The notes under the pieces were generated by a model that saw only the letters and a program-made list of their open reading frames with translations, was not told the DNA's origin and ran no database searches. This document shows, piece by piece, positions 23,426 through 32,779 of a stretch of 37,463 nt of DNA (within the stretch, counting starts at the first letter, position 1; every line of letters starts with the position of its first letter). Where the stretch lies: positions 1 through 37,463 of the forward strand of contig CALSSE010000021.1 in assembly GCA_943788935.1 (NCBI GenBank), written 5' to 3'. The stretch is from an uncultured bacterium (GTDB lineage: Bacteria > Myxococcota_A > Bradymonadia > UBA7976 > VGTA01). Position numbers and translations under genes: made by a program.

Positions 23426-24700
23426 TTGGCCATCTCACATCGGATTCATCACAGTATTATTAGAGATCCGATCCATGGTGATATATTCCTCTCTCCTGAG
23501 GTACGTACCCTGATCGACACTCGGACCTTTCAACGGCTCCGCTATATCTCTCAACTCGCGACCTGCCACTTCGCTTTTCCATCAGCGACTCACACTCGAT
23601 TCTCACACTCGATTGGTGCCTATCACCTAGCTTCTGTGCTGGTGAGACGACTCGATGAGATCTATCCAGGGATGATGAGTGAACTCGATCAGAAACTAGT
23701 CTGTTATGGAGCATTATTACACGATATAGGACACCCTCCCTTCTCGCATATGTTGGAAACGCCCGAAGTCTTCGCGACTTATGCTTCTCATGAAGAATGG
23801 GGAAAGCGACTCTTACTTGACGAAGGAGGAGACCTCTATCAAGCCATGAATACTCTCGTCGGTAAAGAGGGGATCACTCGGCTCATTAACATTATGGAGG
23901 GGAAAGTCGAGCTGCCCGCGCTTCATGATATCGTGAGCAGTCAGCTTGATGTCGATCGACTAGATTATCTCGTTCGAGACCAACACTTCACCGGCGTAGA
24001 GGTCGGTGGATTTGATACTCGGAGGCTATTTCGCTCTATCCGCCTAAGAGAAGATGGGCACTTGGCGATCAGTCGTGATGGACTTCCTATCGTTGAGGCT
24101 TATCTCATCACCCGATGGCATATGTACTATTTAGTCTACTTTCATCGAGTGAGTGTCTTAACCCAGACCTATATCACTCGGGCTCTCCAACGAGCGAGAA
24201 CTCTCTATCTCAAAAACCAAATTAGCCTCTCATCTCCTCTTCAATCGATTCTCATCGATGAGGCATTAACTCCCCATAACTACATGCAGTTGACCGATGC
24301 TCCGATCATGACCGCGCTGTTTGAGTGGTCTAATCATCATGACTCTCAGCTCTCAACTCTCGCCAAACGGGTCTCTTCCCGTAGCGAGTTTCATCGACGT
24401 ATCACGGGGCATCCGCTGAAAATAGGTATGGCCCGGAAATTGATGCCTAAGCTAAAGATGATTATCAGTGAAGCAGGATATCAGCCTGAGGCAGACTTAA
24501 TATTAGCTCGCACCCAAAAACGGGGCTATTTTCCCTATGAAGGTGGGATCTTACTAGAAGACGGCACCGATGTGCGTGAACGTTCAAAGATTATCAAGGC
24601 TCTAGAGAGTAAGATCGATGAAGTGATGATCTTTGTCCCTCCAGAATGTGTTGATCTCTGTGTCTCTCTCATCGATGCAGAGATCGCTCAATCACTGTAA
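23426..24700 (+). CDS. HD-superfamily dGTPase-like/SAMHD1-like phosphohydrolase
   Basis: This 424-residue protein of the COG1078 type starts with RDPIHGDIFLSPEVRTLIDT and QRLRYISQLA, followed by the HD motif: H61 in RFSHSIG, H99-D100 in LLHDIGHPPFSH, and a later Asp in SQLDVDRLDYLVRD. This class hydrolyses deoxynucleoside triphosphates or other nucleotides, usually as an oligomer. The start is a TTG at 23426, with GAGGAG about seven bases upstream; no in-frame ATG lies close. It converges on spoVR. The substrate is unknown. dNTP hydrolysis in phage defence occurs in some relatives, but nothing here supports that role. Confidence 0.9.
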   Translation: MAISHRIHHSIIRDPIHGDIFLSPEVRTLIDTRTFQRLRYISQLATCHFAFPSATHTRFSHSIGAYHLASVLVRRLDEIYPGMMSELDQKLVCYGALLHDIGHPPFSHMLETPEVFATYASHEEWGKRLLLDEGGDLYQAMNTLVGKEGITRLINIMEGKVELPALHDIVSSQLDVDRLDYLVRDQHFTGVEVGGFDTRRLFRSIRLREDGHLAISRDGLPIVEAYLITRWHMYYLVYFHRVSVLTQTYITRALQRARTLYLKNQISLSSPLQSILIDEALTPHNYMQLTDAPIMTALFEWSNHHDSQLSTLAKRVSSRSEFHRRITGHPLKIGMARKLMPKLKMIISEAGYQPEADLILARTQKRGYFPYEGGILLEDGTDVRERSKIIKALESKIDEVMIFVPPECVDLCVSLIDAEIAQSL

Positions 24701-24742
24701 GACTCTTTAAGGCTCGACTCTTTAAGACTTAAGACTCTGTAA
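24701..24742. repeat. 15-bp imperfect tandem repeat after HD hydrolase stop
   Basis: GACTCTTTAAGGCTC at 24701 and GACTCTTTAAGACTT at 24716 are followed by a degenerate third copy. It starts immediately after the stop codon of the HD hydrolase, in the convergent gap with spoVR. No GC-rich stem plus T-run was seen. Confidence 0.7.
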
Positions 24743-24788
24743 TCCTCTTCCCTTCAACTTCTCGCTTTAAGGCCGTTAGGCTCTTCTT

Positions 24789-26342
24789 TTAAGCTGAGGG
24801 AGGGAGAGGTGCATAAGGGAGTTCGCTATGTTGTGATCCATCAAAAGTGATCTTGACGCTCTGATAATCACCGCTTTTGTCTTTTCGATAAGTGGTGAGA
24901 TGAACAGGACGCTTCCAAATGGCATAGAGGTTCTTTAGGGTCGGTCGGGTGTAGTTATCATCTAACTCTACACCCTCAAAGAGGTGGTTGAGGAGCAGCT
25001 CACCTCCTTGATAAGTCGCATCATACACCTCGATAATCGGTTGGCCCATGTTGGTGAGCTGGCTTAGCATTTTCTGCTTAACCTCTTGGAATTCGGTAGA
25101 GGCAATCTGCCACTGGCGAGCGCGAGGGTTATTCTCAAAAGTAAACATCTTCTGCCGAGCACAAAACTCTGGAGTGAGAAACTCATCGAGGAAGGTGAGA
25201 TCATTGTGATGACGTCTCACTTCAAAGATCTTTCGCTTACCCTCCATGGCTCCTGTATCCCATTTCTCTCGTTCAGCGAGGCTATCACACTCATAATAGT
25301 CTCTACCGAACTTGCCCTTATTCCACCGATCAAAGATGTCTCTGAAGAGCTCTAGTCCAAGTCTATAAGGATTGATTCGTCCCTTGTGAGGAGCTGTTGT
25401 TCCGCTGTGACGGTCGGCATAGTCGATGACTTCACTCTGATCTAGGACACCTCTCTTGGTCATAATATGCGTGTGCCAGAAACAAGCCCACCCCTCATTC
25501 ATGATCTTGGTAGTGCGCTGAGGAGCGAAGTAATAAGCCTCCTCTCTAATAATCTCCAAGACGTTTCGCTGCCAACGAGTGAGGTTTGCGTTCTCCATTA
25601 GAAAGAATAGAACATCACGCTCAGGTGAAGAGGGATGTCGCCGCTGAGTGAGTTTCTCCTGCTTGATTTTCTCTCGTTGTTGATCAAGGTAGTCATCAGT
25701 GTTGACGAATTCATCCATATACTCTTTTGCTTTTAGCCTAGGGAGCTCTAGCTCCGCTCCAATCAATTCGTCAGGGAGGTCGCTCTGTGGCTTGAGCTCT
25801 TGTCGGCTGTCGAGTGGACGGTACGGACGATGGAAATCGATGAGGTTGTCTAATGAGAGGCAGACATCGATAAATTGTTCGACGGCGCTGTAGCCGTAAA
25901 GGTCCATATAACGACGGATCCTAGAGGCATTATTAGCGAGTGTATCAAGCATCTTTCGATCGGTTCGGCTGAACCAGTAGTTATTTTTAAAGAAATCACA
26001 GTGACCATAGACATGCGCCATCACTAACTTTTGGTCAACGAGCTCGTTGCCCTCTAGGAGATAAGCATAGCAAGGGTTGGTGTTGATCACCAACTCATAG
26101 ATCTTAGAGAGCCCGTAAGCATAAGACTTAGCGAGCTGCTCGTAGGCCATCCCAAACCGCCAATGAGGGTAGCGAGTAGGGAAACCATCATAGGCAGCGA
26201 TTTCATTCATCTTATCGTAGCTAACGACCTCAAAGATGGTTTTAAAGAAATCTAGTCCTTCATCGGCGGCGATCGCCTCTATACGATCTCTCCAATCAGC
26301 GAGCTCTTGGGGGAGCGGCTTTACTTGAATGTACTCGATCAT
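24789..26342 (-). CDS. spoVR: SpoVR-family protein (YcgB-like)
   Basis: This 517-residue protein matches the SpoVR/YcgB family in length and throughout its sequence, with family-typical segments such as HVYGHCDFFKNNYWFS, MNEGWACFWHT, NPYRLGLELFRDI and LLNHLFEGVELD. The biochemical function is unsettled. In Bacillus it affects spore cortex formation, and in enterobacteria it is coregulated with yeaG/prkA and yeaH in stationary phase and nitrogen stress. Its ATG overlaps the TGA of the DUF444 gene as ATGA, so the two are translationally coupled. It is the last gene of the prkA cluster. Confidence 0.93.
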   Translation of the reverse strand: MIEYIQVKPLPQELADWRDRIEAIAADEGLDFFKTIFEVVSYDKMNEIAAYDGFPTRYPHWRFGMAYEQLAKSYAYGLSKIYELVINTNPCYAYLLEGNELVDQKLVMAHVYGHCDFFKNNYWFSRTDRKMLDTLANNASRIRRYMDLYGYSAVEQFIDVCLSLDNLIDFHRPYRPLDSRQELKPQSDLPDELIGAELELPRLKAKEYMDEFVNTDDYLDQQREKIKQEKLTQRRHPSSPERDVLFFLMENANLTRWQRNVLEIIREEAYYFAPQRTTKIMNEGWACFWHTHIMTKRGVLDQSEVIDYADRHSGTTAPHKGRINPYRLGLELFRDIFDRWNKGKFGRDYYECDSLAEREKWDTGAMEGKRKIFEVRRHHNDLTFLDEFLTPEFCARQKMFTFENNPRARQWQIASTEFQEVKQKMLSQLTNMGQPIIEVYDATYQGGELLLNHLFEGVELDDNYTRPTLKNLYAIWKRPVHLTTYRKDKSGDYQSVKITFDGSQHSELPYAPLPPSA

Positions 26343-27463
26343 CGTCCACCTCCTAAAAACTCTTTAATTGAGTCTACGATTCCCTCTTTGTTTTTGATTT
26401 CTGAACAGACTAAGGTGCAGTCTTGGTCGTCGAGCGCGAAGTGCTTATTGAGGTCACGGAGAAATTGTCCTGAGCCGTAATGACTCTCTACTTGACCATA
26501 AGAGAATTGATTACTAGCGGGGATAATGTGCTCTCTTAGTAGAGAGATACAATCGCGGGTATCATCGCTCGACCAATTATCTCCGTCGCTGAAGTGAAAA
26601 GGGTAAATGTTCCAATCGCTCGGAGGGTAGTCACTCTTGATGATATCCCAAGCGAGGTTATAAGCGCTGCTAATCATAGTTCCTCCCGATTCACGAGTGT
26701 GAAAGAAGGTATGTTCATCGACTTCTTTGGCGCTAGCGTCATGAATAATGTAGCGCGTCTCTATCCCCTTATATTGACTCTTGAGCCAAGTGTTGATCCA
26801 AAAAGACTCGATACGAACGATCTCCTTCTGAGCTTCGCCCATCGAGCCGGAGACATCCATCATGTAGATGACGACCGCGTTAGATTGGGGAACACTTGAA
26901 GTCGACCAGCTCCGATAACGCATATCGTCTTTAATCGGTAAAATAATGGGGGCGCTCGGGTTGAATTGCCCCATAGAGATCGTGCGCTTTAAAGCCTGTT
27001 TATAAGTACGTTTAAAGTGCTTTAAACTGTCAGGGCCAACGCTCCGAATGCTAGTATATTTATCTTTCTGAGCGACAATACTCGTCCCCCCTTTGGGTTC
27101 GATTTTAGGTAGCTCCAACGCTTCACCTAGGATCTCGGCGAGTTCTTCAATATTAACCTCCACCTCTAAGGCTTTCTCTCCGTCATTTTGTCCCGCCTCT
27201 CCTTCTCCAGGTTCCTCGCCAGGTTGACCTTTATTAGAGCCGAGAGAGTCTCCGGGTTGTCCTTCCCCTTGACCCACTCCCCCTCCATCTTGGGTGCTAA
27301 ACCGAAAGCGTGGGAGGTCGATCTGAGGGATGGGGATCTTAACAGCCTTTCCTCCCTGTTTGCCCATCAGCTCACCCTTAGAGATGTATTTCTTGAGGTT
27401 ATCACGGACCTTTCCACGGACAATGTCACGAAAACGGCTATGGTCTTGTTTAATACGGGACAT
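26339..27463 (-). CDS. yeaH: DUF444/YeaH-family VWA protein
   Basis: This 374-residue protein begins with the family-typical RIKQDHSRFRDIVRGKVR segment. A Gly/Glu/Pro-rich linker spans residues 58-98. A VWA domain follows, with MIDAS DVSGS (D203, S205, S207), SGGTMIS and HFSDGDNW. YeaH is a partner of PrkA-type kinases and of SpoVR/YcgB in a widely conserved trio. The upstream gap (27464-27625) holds a 10-bp repeat and no gene. The downstream spoVR overlaps by 4 bp. The protein is cytoplasmic, with no signal peptide. Confidence 0.93.
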   Translation of the reverse strand: MSRIKQDHSRFRDIVRGKVRDNLKKYISKGELMGKQGGKAVKIPIPQIDLPRFRFSTQDGGGVGQGEGQPGDSLGSNKGQPGEEPGEGEAGQNDGEKALEVEVNIEELAEILGEALELPKIEPKGGTSIVAQKDKYTSIRSVGPDSLKHFKRTYKQALKRTISMGQFNPSAPIILPIKDDMRYRSWSTSSVPQSNAVVIYMMDVSGSMGEAQKEIVRIESFWINTWLKSQYKGIETRYIIHDASAKEVDEHTFFHTRESGGTMISSAYNLAWDIIKSDYPPSDWNIYPFHFSDGDNWSSDDTRDCISLLREHIIPASNQFSYGQVESHYGSGQFLRDLNKHFALDDQDCTLVCSEIKNKEGIVDSIKEFLGGGR

Positions 27464-27500
27464 GTGGGTCTATGCTCCTGATCTCTCTAAAGTGAGAGGA

Positions 27501-27550
27501 GATGGTATGCGATGATATGCAATGATATACGATGATATACGATGATATAC
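27501..27550. repeat. 10-bp intergenic tandem repeat, 5 copies
   Basis: The unit GATGATATAC is at 27531 and 27541 perfectly, with one- or two-base variants at 27501, 27511 and 27521. It lies between the DUF2288-like gene and yeaH, about 40 bp before the yeaH start, inside the presumed prkA transcript. The period is close to one helical turn. Confidence 0.9.
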
Positions 27551-27625
27551 GATGTCATAACAAAGGTGAGTAAGGAGAGAGGCGCAGTCGCTGCCTATCG
27601 CTTTACTTCTGTTCAACAGTGAGTC

Positions 27626-28015
27626 TCAAAGATCAGCATCGCTGATCGGATCATTGACGGGAGGAAGCTCTAGAGGAGCGGCAATGACAAAGGGTTGAAT
27701 AATCAAGAAACGGAAAGCCCCAAAATCTTGTGGTGCGCTCGAGGCCGCAGCGAGGATAAGCTCTGCTTGATGCCAAGCCTTCACTGAGTCAGCCTCATCT
27801 AGGGCGAGGCTTACCCCCACCTCGGCGAGCTCCAAACTATGATCGACCCAAAAGAGCGCCCCACGCTCAGCATGAGGCGCGAGGGCCTCCCAAGAAGCGA
27901 CCCCTACTTCAGCCGAGAGCTTTTTAAAGAGACTCTCACGCGTTGCTGAGCTTGGGGTCGATGTGTCCTCTCGATTAGCCACGAGCATCTCCGCGAGCAA
28001 AGATAGAGGCGACAT
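27626..28015 (-). CDS. DUF2288-like protein
   Basis: This 129-residue protein fits the DUF2288 pattern: ASWEALAPHAERGALFWV, then LELAEVGVSLALDEADSVKAWHQAELI, and a closing FRFLIIQPFVIAAP. The family has no known function. The proposed ATG at 28015 lies inside the last codons of prkA, giving a 41-bp overlap; a second in-frame ATG at 27988 would still overlap. Tight overlap implies translational coupling with prkA. In the trio as usually described, DUF444 follows prkA directly, so this gene's position is unusual. Confidence 0.75.
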   Translation of the reverse strand: MSPLSLLAEMLVANREDTSTPSSATRESLFKKLSAEVGVASWEALAPHAERGALFWVDHSLELAEVGVSLALDEADSVKAWHQAELILAAASSAPQDFGAFRFLIIQPFVIAAPLELPPVNDPISDADL

Positions 28016-30023
28016 AGGTCAATACATCGGTAGCTGATTCTTCGCTGTATCCAAAATCTCTTATCAAACGCTGCTTGACGACTTCAATCTTCTCTTGAGT
28101 CTCCCGATCAACAGCGTTGCTCACTAAGCTGGTCAGTTTGATCGAGTCCTTTTGGTCTTCAAATAGCTTCTGCTCGAGAGCTCGATAGAGGCGTTCATTA
28201 GTATCATAGCTGAAAGAGCGTCCCTCTACAGCGAGGGCGCCGATGTAGTTCATGATCTCACGGCGAAAATCATCTTTCCGACTCTCTGAGATATCGATTT
28301 TAGTCTCGATCGAACGCATCAAACGCTCATCAGGTTGCTCATCTTGGCCGGTGTAAGGGTTCTTCACCTTCTCTTTTTGAGTGTAGGCTTTGACATGATC
28401 AATGTAGTTCGCGCAGAGCCGCTTAATCGCGTCCTCATCCGAAGAAATCGCCCGCTGTACTTCATTCTTAACGATCTCTTCATACTCGGTACGAGTCACG
28501 TCGAGCAGCTGAAGATAGCGATCTTTGAGCTTCTCATCAGTGATCATAGAGTTCTGCTTTAAGCCGCTCGCCATCTCATTAAGAACCATAAATGGATTGA
28601 TCCCCGCATCACTACGCTCACTGACGAGAGCGTTAGAGATCTTATCTTGGATATATCGGGGGCTGATCCCATCCATGCCTTCGCGCATGGTCTCTTTACG
28701 GAGCTCTTTAACGTTATCTTGGGTGAAACCGGGGAGGGTCTTTCCATCGTAAAGTTTGAGTTTTTGAAGAAGACTGAGGTCATGCTTCTTAGGCTCCTCG
28801 AGTCTAGTCAATATCGCCCACATCGCTGCCATCTCCAAAGTATGAGGGGCGATGTGTTTGCCACGTACCTTATCTCCTACGAAGTCTTTTTGATAGATCC
28901 GAACTTCTTGGTCGAAGCGAGTAATGTAAGGGATATCGACCTTGATGGTACGATCACGAAGCGCCTCCATAAACTCGTTGCTGAGGAGCTTTCTATACTC
29001 TGCTTCATTGGTGTGTCCGATAATCACCTCATCGATATCAGTTTGAGGGAACTTCTTAGGCTTTATTTTATGCTCTGCGGTAGCTCCGAGGAGGTCGTAA
29101 AGGAAAGCGACATCTAGCTTTAAGATCTCGATGAACTCGATAATCCCTCGGTTGGCGATATTGAACTCTCCATCGAAGTTAAAAGCTCGGGGGTCTGAGT
29201 CTGAACCGAAGAGGGCGATCTTCTTGTAGTTGATGTCACCGGTCAGCTCGGTTGAGTCTTGGTTCTTCTCATCTTTAGGTTGAAATGTCCCGATCCCTAC
29301 ACGGTCTTTTTCGCTCAGTATTAAGCGCTTGACTCGAATGTGGTCAATGACCTTAGACCAATCACCTTCATAGTGATTCATGAGCTCTCTAAAGATGAGT
29401 CTACACGCAGGGTTGAGATCACCATTGATTCTCACCGAGCGTCCCTCACGCTCGAGTCCTAGCTTCTCAAAGGCTTGGCTGCGCCACTCTTGGGGGATGA
29501 GTCGTAGCGGGTCCTCATTCATCGGGCTAGAGAAGATCGCCTCTCCACCGGTGATGTGCTGTAACTCCTCAGGGATCACCCACTCATAGGTATAGAGCGC
29601 TCCCTCTTTAGATCGACTGTAAACCTCTAAGCCTGACTTTAAGAGGCGGGCGATTGTGCTCTTAGCGCTGCCTACCGGGCCGTGGAGTAAGATGACTCGT
29701 TTGTGAGCTCCATAACCCATGGCTGCGCTCTTAATAACTTGCACAAGCCTCATTAACGGGATGTCCATACCAAAGACAGAGTCGGCTCCACCATGCAGAG
29801 GGTCATCGAAGAAATTGTAATGGAAGATCCTCTTTTTATTATCTATTCGCTCGGTGTATCCATAGGAGAGGATCATATCGTAGAGTCGCTGATAGGCTGT
29901 GCGAGTAACCTCAGGTCGATCTTTCACGACGTTGAGATAATCTTCAAAGGACCCTGTCCAGTTTAGGTCGGCAAATTCCTTGTAATTTTGTAGGCTCGCA
30001 ACTTCTTGAACCAAACTCGTCAT
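27975..30023 (-). CDS. prkA: PrkA-type serine protein kinase with AAA-like domain
   Basis: This 682-residue protein is slightly longer than the roughly 640-residue family average. An AAA-like N-terminal domain has P-loop GPVGSAKST (115-123), and HTNEAEYRKLL and IPYITRFDQEVRIY occur in the central section. The C-terminal PrkA domain contains GISPRYIQDKISNAL. Known members phosphorylate proteins on Ser/Thr, though some are argued to act as ATP-dependent proteases; they take part in starvation and nitrogen-stress responses. GAGGAG precedes the ATG. It is the first gene of the prkA-DUF2288-yeaH-spoVR cluster and diverges from the lipid kinase gene. Confidence 0.95.
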   Translation of the reverse strand: MTSLVQEVASLQNYKEFADLNWTGSFEDYLNVVKDRPEVTRTAYQRLYDMILSYGYTERIDNKKRIFHYNFFDDPLHGGADSVFGMDIPLMRLVQVIKSAAMGYGAHKRVILLHGPVGSAKSTIARLLKSGLEVYSRSKEGALYTYEWVIPEELQHITGGEAIFSSPMNEDPLRLIPQEWRSQAFEKLGLEREGRSVRINGDLNPACRLIFRELMNHYEGDWSKVIDHIRVKRLILSEKDRVGIGTFQPKDEKNQDSTELTGDINYKKIALFGSDSDPRAFNFDGEFNIANRGIIEFIEILKLDVAFLYDLLGATAEHKIKPKKFPQTDIDEVIIGHTNEAEYRKLLSNEFMEALRDRTIKVDIPYITRFDQEVRIYQKDFVGDKVRGKHIAPHTLEMAAMWAILTRLEEPKKHDLSLLQKLKLYDGKTLPGFTQDNVKELRKETMREGMDGISPRYIQDKISNALVSERSDAGINPFMVLNEMASGLKQNSMITDEKLKDRYLQLLDVTRTEYEEIVKNEVQRAISSDEDAIKRLCANYIDHVKAYTQKEKVKNPYTGQDEQPDERLMRSIETKIDISESRKDDFRREIMNYIGALAVEGRSFSYDTNERLYRALEQKLFEDQKDSIKLTSLVSNAVDRETQEKIEVVKQRLIRDFGYSEESATDVLTYVASIFARGDARG

Positions 30024-30268
30024 AGAAACTCCTCATGCGGTGAAATAGAGACTCAGTGTTCGGTCAAATACACAGAGTCTTGAGCGGAAACTTTATAGTA
30101 CCCATATATACTACCTATATTAGGGGGGTGATCTAAAGAGGAAAATAATTACCTATGTGACACCTCGGTTTCCCTTGTGTATAGAGGAGTCAGATCGACT
30201 CATTTATCGCCACGAAAGTCTTTGATTGTTGTTGGCGATTCTTTTACCTACAGAGCGGAGTGGACACC
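30024..30268. other. Divergent intergenic region between prkA and lipid kinase
   Basis: This 245-bp gap holds a G6 run near 30124, AT-rich segments around 30090-30120 that could serve as -10 elements for prkA, and a 7-bp inverted repeat (ATCGCCA at 30206, TGGCGAT at 30233) with a 20-nt loop. No tandem repeat and no gene were found. No promoter is strong enough to place. Confidence 0.45.
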
Positions 30269-31213
30269 ATGGGAGAGACTGCTTTTATCATCAATCCGCA
30301 GAGCGCCTCGGGTAAAACGGGGAGGCGATGGCCCAAGCTTGCGCTCAAGGTGAGCCAGAGATTTAATGCACCAAAGTTCTTCTTCACCGAGTCCGCTGGA
30401 GACGGTGAGAGACTCGCTCGAGAGGCTTTTCAGTCTGGCGCTCAGACAGTGGTAGCGGTCGGCGGTGATGGAACAATGAACGAAGTGCTTAATGGATATT
30501 TTGATACGACAGGCGCTGTGATCAATCCGGAGGCGAGCTTAGGTGTTTTACCGATGGGAACCGGTAGCGATCTCTGTCGTTCGGTAGGGGTTTCTCGTGA
30601 TCCAGTAGAAGCCCTCAGCCTCTTGAGTGAGCCTCCGAGCCATATTGACTGTGGACTCGTTGAGGTGAGTGAACAGAGGCGATACTTCGGTAATATTGGC
30701 AGTGTGGGCGTGTCGGGAGAAGTCGCTAAGTACTTTGAAGAGCATGGCAAGACAGGCGCTCTTAGCTACATTTCTGGCTTATTCAAAGCCGCGAGTAACT
30801 ATCAAAAGAGAGGCTTCAGCTTGCGCTTTAAAACTCTCGATGGTGAGGTGGTCGAGAGGGAGATTCCCGATGCTTTTATCAGTATATTCGCCAAGGGGCG
30901 TTATTTTGGTGGAGGGATGAAAATCGCTCCTAAGTCGATGCTGACTAACGGGTCGCTCCAATGTGTGTTAGTGAGAGGGGTGAGTGGGCTAGAAATTATG
31001 CGCTACCTTCCCTCCATCTTCGCAGGCAAGCACCTTAAACACCCTCCATTTAGCTCGCTTATCGCAAGTGAGGTCGAGCTCTCCGTCACCCATGACTCTT
31101 GGATAGAGCTAGATGGTGAGCCTGCCCTTAAGGTGACCCCAGAAGAGAGGGCGATCATCAAAGTTTTACCCTCGAGGGTTCTATTCCATCTTGGCTCAGA
31201 AGCGTATCGATGA
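30269..31213 (+). CDS. Diacylglycerol/sphingosine kinase-family lipid kinase (YegS/DgkB/BmrU-like)
   Basis: This 314-residue protein begins with FIINPQSASGKTGRRW, and the catalytic glycine-rich loop VAVGGDGTMNEVLNG has GGDGT at 65-69. PMGTGSDLCRSVG is the NAD-kinase-like second motif, and a late segment, WIELDGEPALKV, is the family C-terminal signature. It would phosphorylate diacylglycerol or another lipid at the inner face of the membrane. ATG at 30269 is preferred over a GTG nine bases earlier because GGAGTGG is well placed for it. lnt begins 90 bp downstream on the same strand, so both may be cotranscribed as envelope-lipid genes. Confidence 0.9.
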   Translation: MGETAFIINPQSASGKTGRRWPKLALKVSQRFNAPKFFFTESAGDGERLAREAFQSGAQTVVAVGGDGTMNEVLNGYFDTTGAVINPEASLGVLPMGTGSDLCRSVGVSRDPVEALSLLSEPPSHIDCGLVEVSEQRRYFGNIGSVGVSGEVAKYFEEHGKTGALSYISGLFKAASNYQKRGFSLRFKTLDGEVVEREIPDAFISIFAKGRYFGGGMKIAPKSMLTNGSLQCVLVRGVSGLEIMRYLPSIFAGKHLKHPPFSSLIASEVELSVTHDSWIELDGEPALKVTPEERAIIKVLPSRVLFHLGSEAYR

Positions 31214-31303
31214 CCCTCAAGACCAGCTTGAGATGATCATGTGGTTAGAGGAGATCTGTGGTCCCTGGCGTGAATTGAGTCTGTACATAAGGAGTGATCA
31301 AAA

Positions 31304-32779
31304 ATGAGTGAGGAGATATCTAATCAAAGTGTGGCCACTGATAGTACTCAGTTGTCTATTAAGGTAGGAGTGTTGTGTTCTGTGTTAACGGGGGTCATGA
31401 CCTTCATGGCCTTCCCCACTGATCTATCGCCCGATGTCAACTTATGGTGGTTGATATGGTTTTCTCATGTTCCTCTATTATGGTGGTTGAGAGATCAAAG
31501 TCCTAAGAATGGTTTTAAGTGGAGTTATTTCACAGGGGTGATCATCAATACCGGAGGATATTATTGGATCGCAGAACTGATTCAGACTTTTGGTCACCTC
31601 CCACTACCAGTCGCCGCTCTCGGACTCGCTTTACACAGCCTATTAGTGGGTTTGATTTGGGGAGTATGGGGAGCAGCGGTCTGCGCGCTCAGCCCTCGAT
31701 GGGGTAGACTCGCGATTGTCCCCTTAGCCATGATGGGCGCTGAATATGTGATGCCTCGAATTTTTGAAGCCCATATGGGTGATAGCCAATATCATTTCTT
31801 GGAGGTGATGCAGGTCGCAGATCTCTTTGGGGTGACTGCGGTGACCGGTCTGATCTATCTGGTGAACGCCGCTCTCACCGATGCCTTATCAAGAGATTAT
31901 CGGGGCCTTAAAGTCGCCCTTCTCATTGTCGGTTTGAGCCTTGGTTATGGACATCTGAGGATGGCGCAGGTTGATGAAGCGATGGAGCGAGCACCTCATC
32001 TCAAGATAGGCATGGTTGAAGGGGATGTCGGGATCTTTGAATCAGAGACCCTGCAAAAGAAACGAGATCATCTCTTAATTCAGCAAAACTTGAGCGCTGA
32101 GCTAGCAGCGAAAGGGGCTGAGCTTATCATTTGGCCGGAGAGCTCCTACAGAGCGAGTGGGATTCCGGCAGACTTAAAACGTTTCCCGCCATCGAGAGCC
32201 CCCTTGGTTAGCAGTTATCAAGAGGATCATAAGCGTCGCACAGCGCAAGCTGATCGTATCTCTCCCCTACGAGGATTTAAGGTACCGCTCTTATTCGGCG
32301 GAAATGGTATTGGTATCGAGTCTTCGCCTACAGAGGGAGAGAGTCCACGACGACTCTATTATAACCGAGCGTGGTTGCTTGACGCAGAGGGGACAGTCCT
32401 CGGTTATTATGATAAAGTATTTCGCTTGGTCTTTGGTGAATACATCCCCTTCGGCGATATATTTCCGGTGTTTTACAAATGGCTCCCCGCAGCTTCAAGG
32501 ACAGAAAAGGGCACAGGAGTAAAGTCACTAGAACTACCGCGAACCGATGGCTCGGTAGCTCGCTTAGGGATGCTCAACTGCTATGAGGGAATCATTCCCT
32601 CCTTTAACCGAGCGCTCATGAAGACTGAGCCTCATTTGTTGATCAACTTGACGAATGATGATTGGTTCGCGGCGACCGCAGAGCGATATCTTCACTTTGC
32701 ACTCGCTCTCCCCCCGCTCGATAGAGTCGAGGCGGATGTATCTGCGAGCTACTCTCACCGGGGTCAGCGCGATTGTTGA
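31304..32779 (+). CDS. lnt: Apolipoprotein N-acyltransferase, frameshifted (N-terminal and catalytic part)
   Basis: Lnt adds the third acyl chain to the N-terminal Cys of lipoproteins in the inner membrane. The frame covers several N-terminal membrane segments and a nitrilase-like domain, with Glu in WPESSYRAS, Lys in YYDKVFRLVFGEYIPF and Cys in LNCYEG, so the catalytic triad is present. After LTNDDWFAATAERYLHFALAL the frame turns to unrelated residues and stops at 32779. The expected continuation (RATLTGVSAIVD, then the last membrane helix) is intact in the next frame. Removing one C from the run at 32710-32715 restores LPRSIESRRMYLRAT. AAGGAG precedes the ATG. Confidence 0.9.
   Translation: MSEEISNQSVATDSTQLSIKVGVLCSVLTGVMTFMAFPTDLSPDVNLWWLIWFSHVPLLWWLRDQSPKNGFKWSYFTGVIINTGGYYWIAELIQTFGHLPLPVAALGLALHSLLVGLIWGVWGAAVCALSPRWGRLAIVPLAMMGAEYVMPRIFEAHMGDSQYHFLEVMQVADLFGVTAVTGLIYLVNAALTDALSRDYRGLKVALLIVGLSLGYGHLRMAQVDEAMERAPHLKIGMVEGDVGIFESETLQKKRDHLLIQQNLSAELAAKGAELIIWPESSYRASGIPADLKRFPPSRAPLVSSYQEDHKRRTAQADRISPLRGFKVPLLFGGNGIGIESSPTEGESPRRLYYNRAWLLDAEGTVLGYYDKVFRLVFGEYIPFGDIFPVFYKWLPAASRTEKGTGVKSLELPRTDGSVARLGMLNCYEGIIPSFNRALMKTEPHLLINLTNDDWFAATAERYLHFALALPPLDRVEADVSASYSHRGQRDC

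Noticed and set aside
23426..24700. HD hydrolase as a phage-defence dNTPase
   Set aside because: No defence genes or mobile-element signs lie next to it, and COG1078-type proteins are common housekeeping genes.
30206..30239. 7-bp inverted repeat before the lipid kinase gene as an attenuator
   Set aside because: The stem is short with a 20-nt loop and no following T-run; expected by chance in a region this long.
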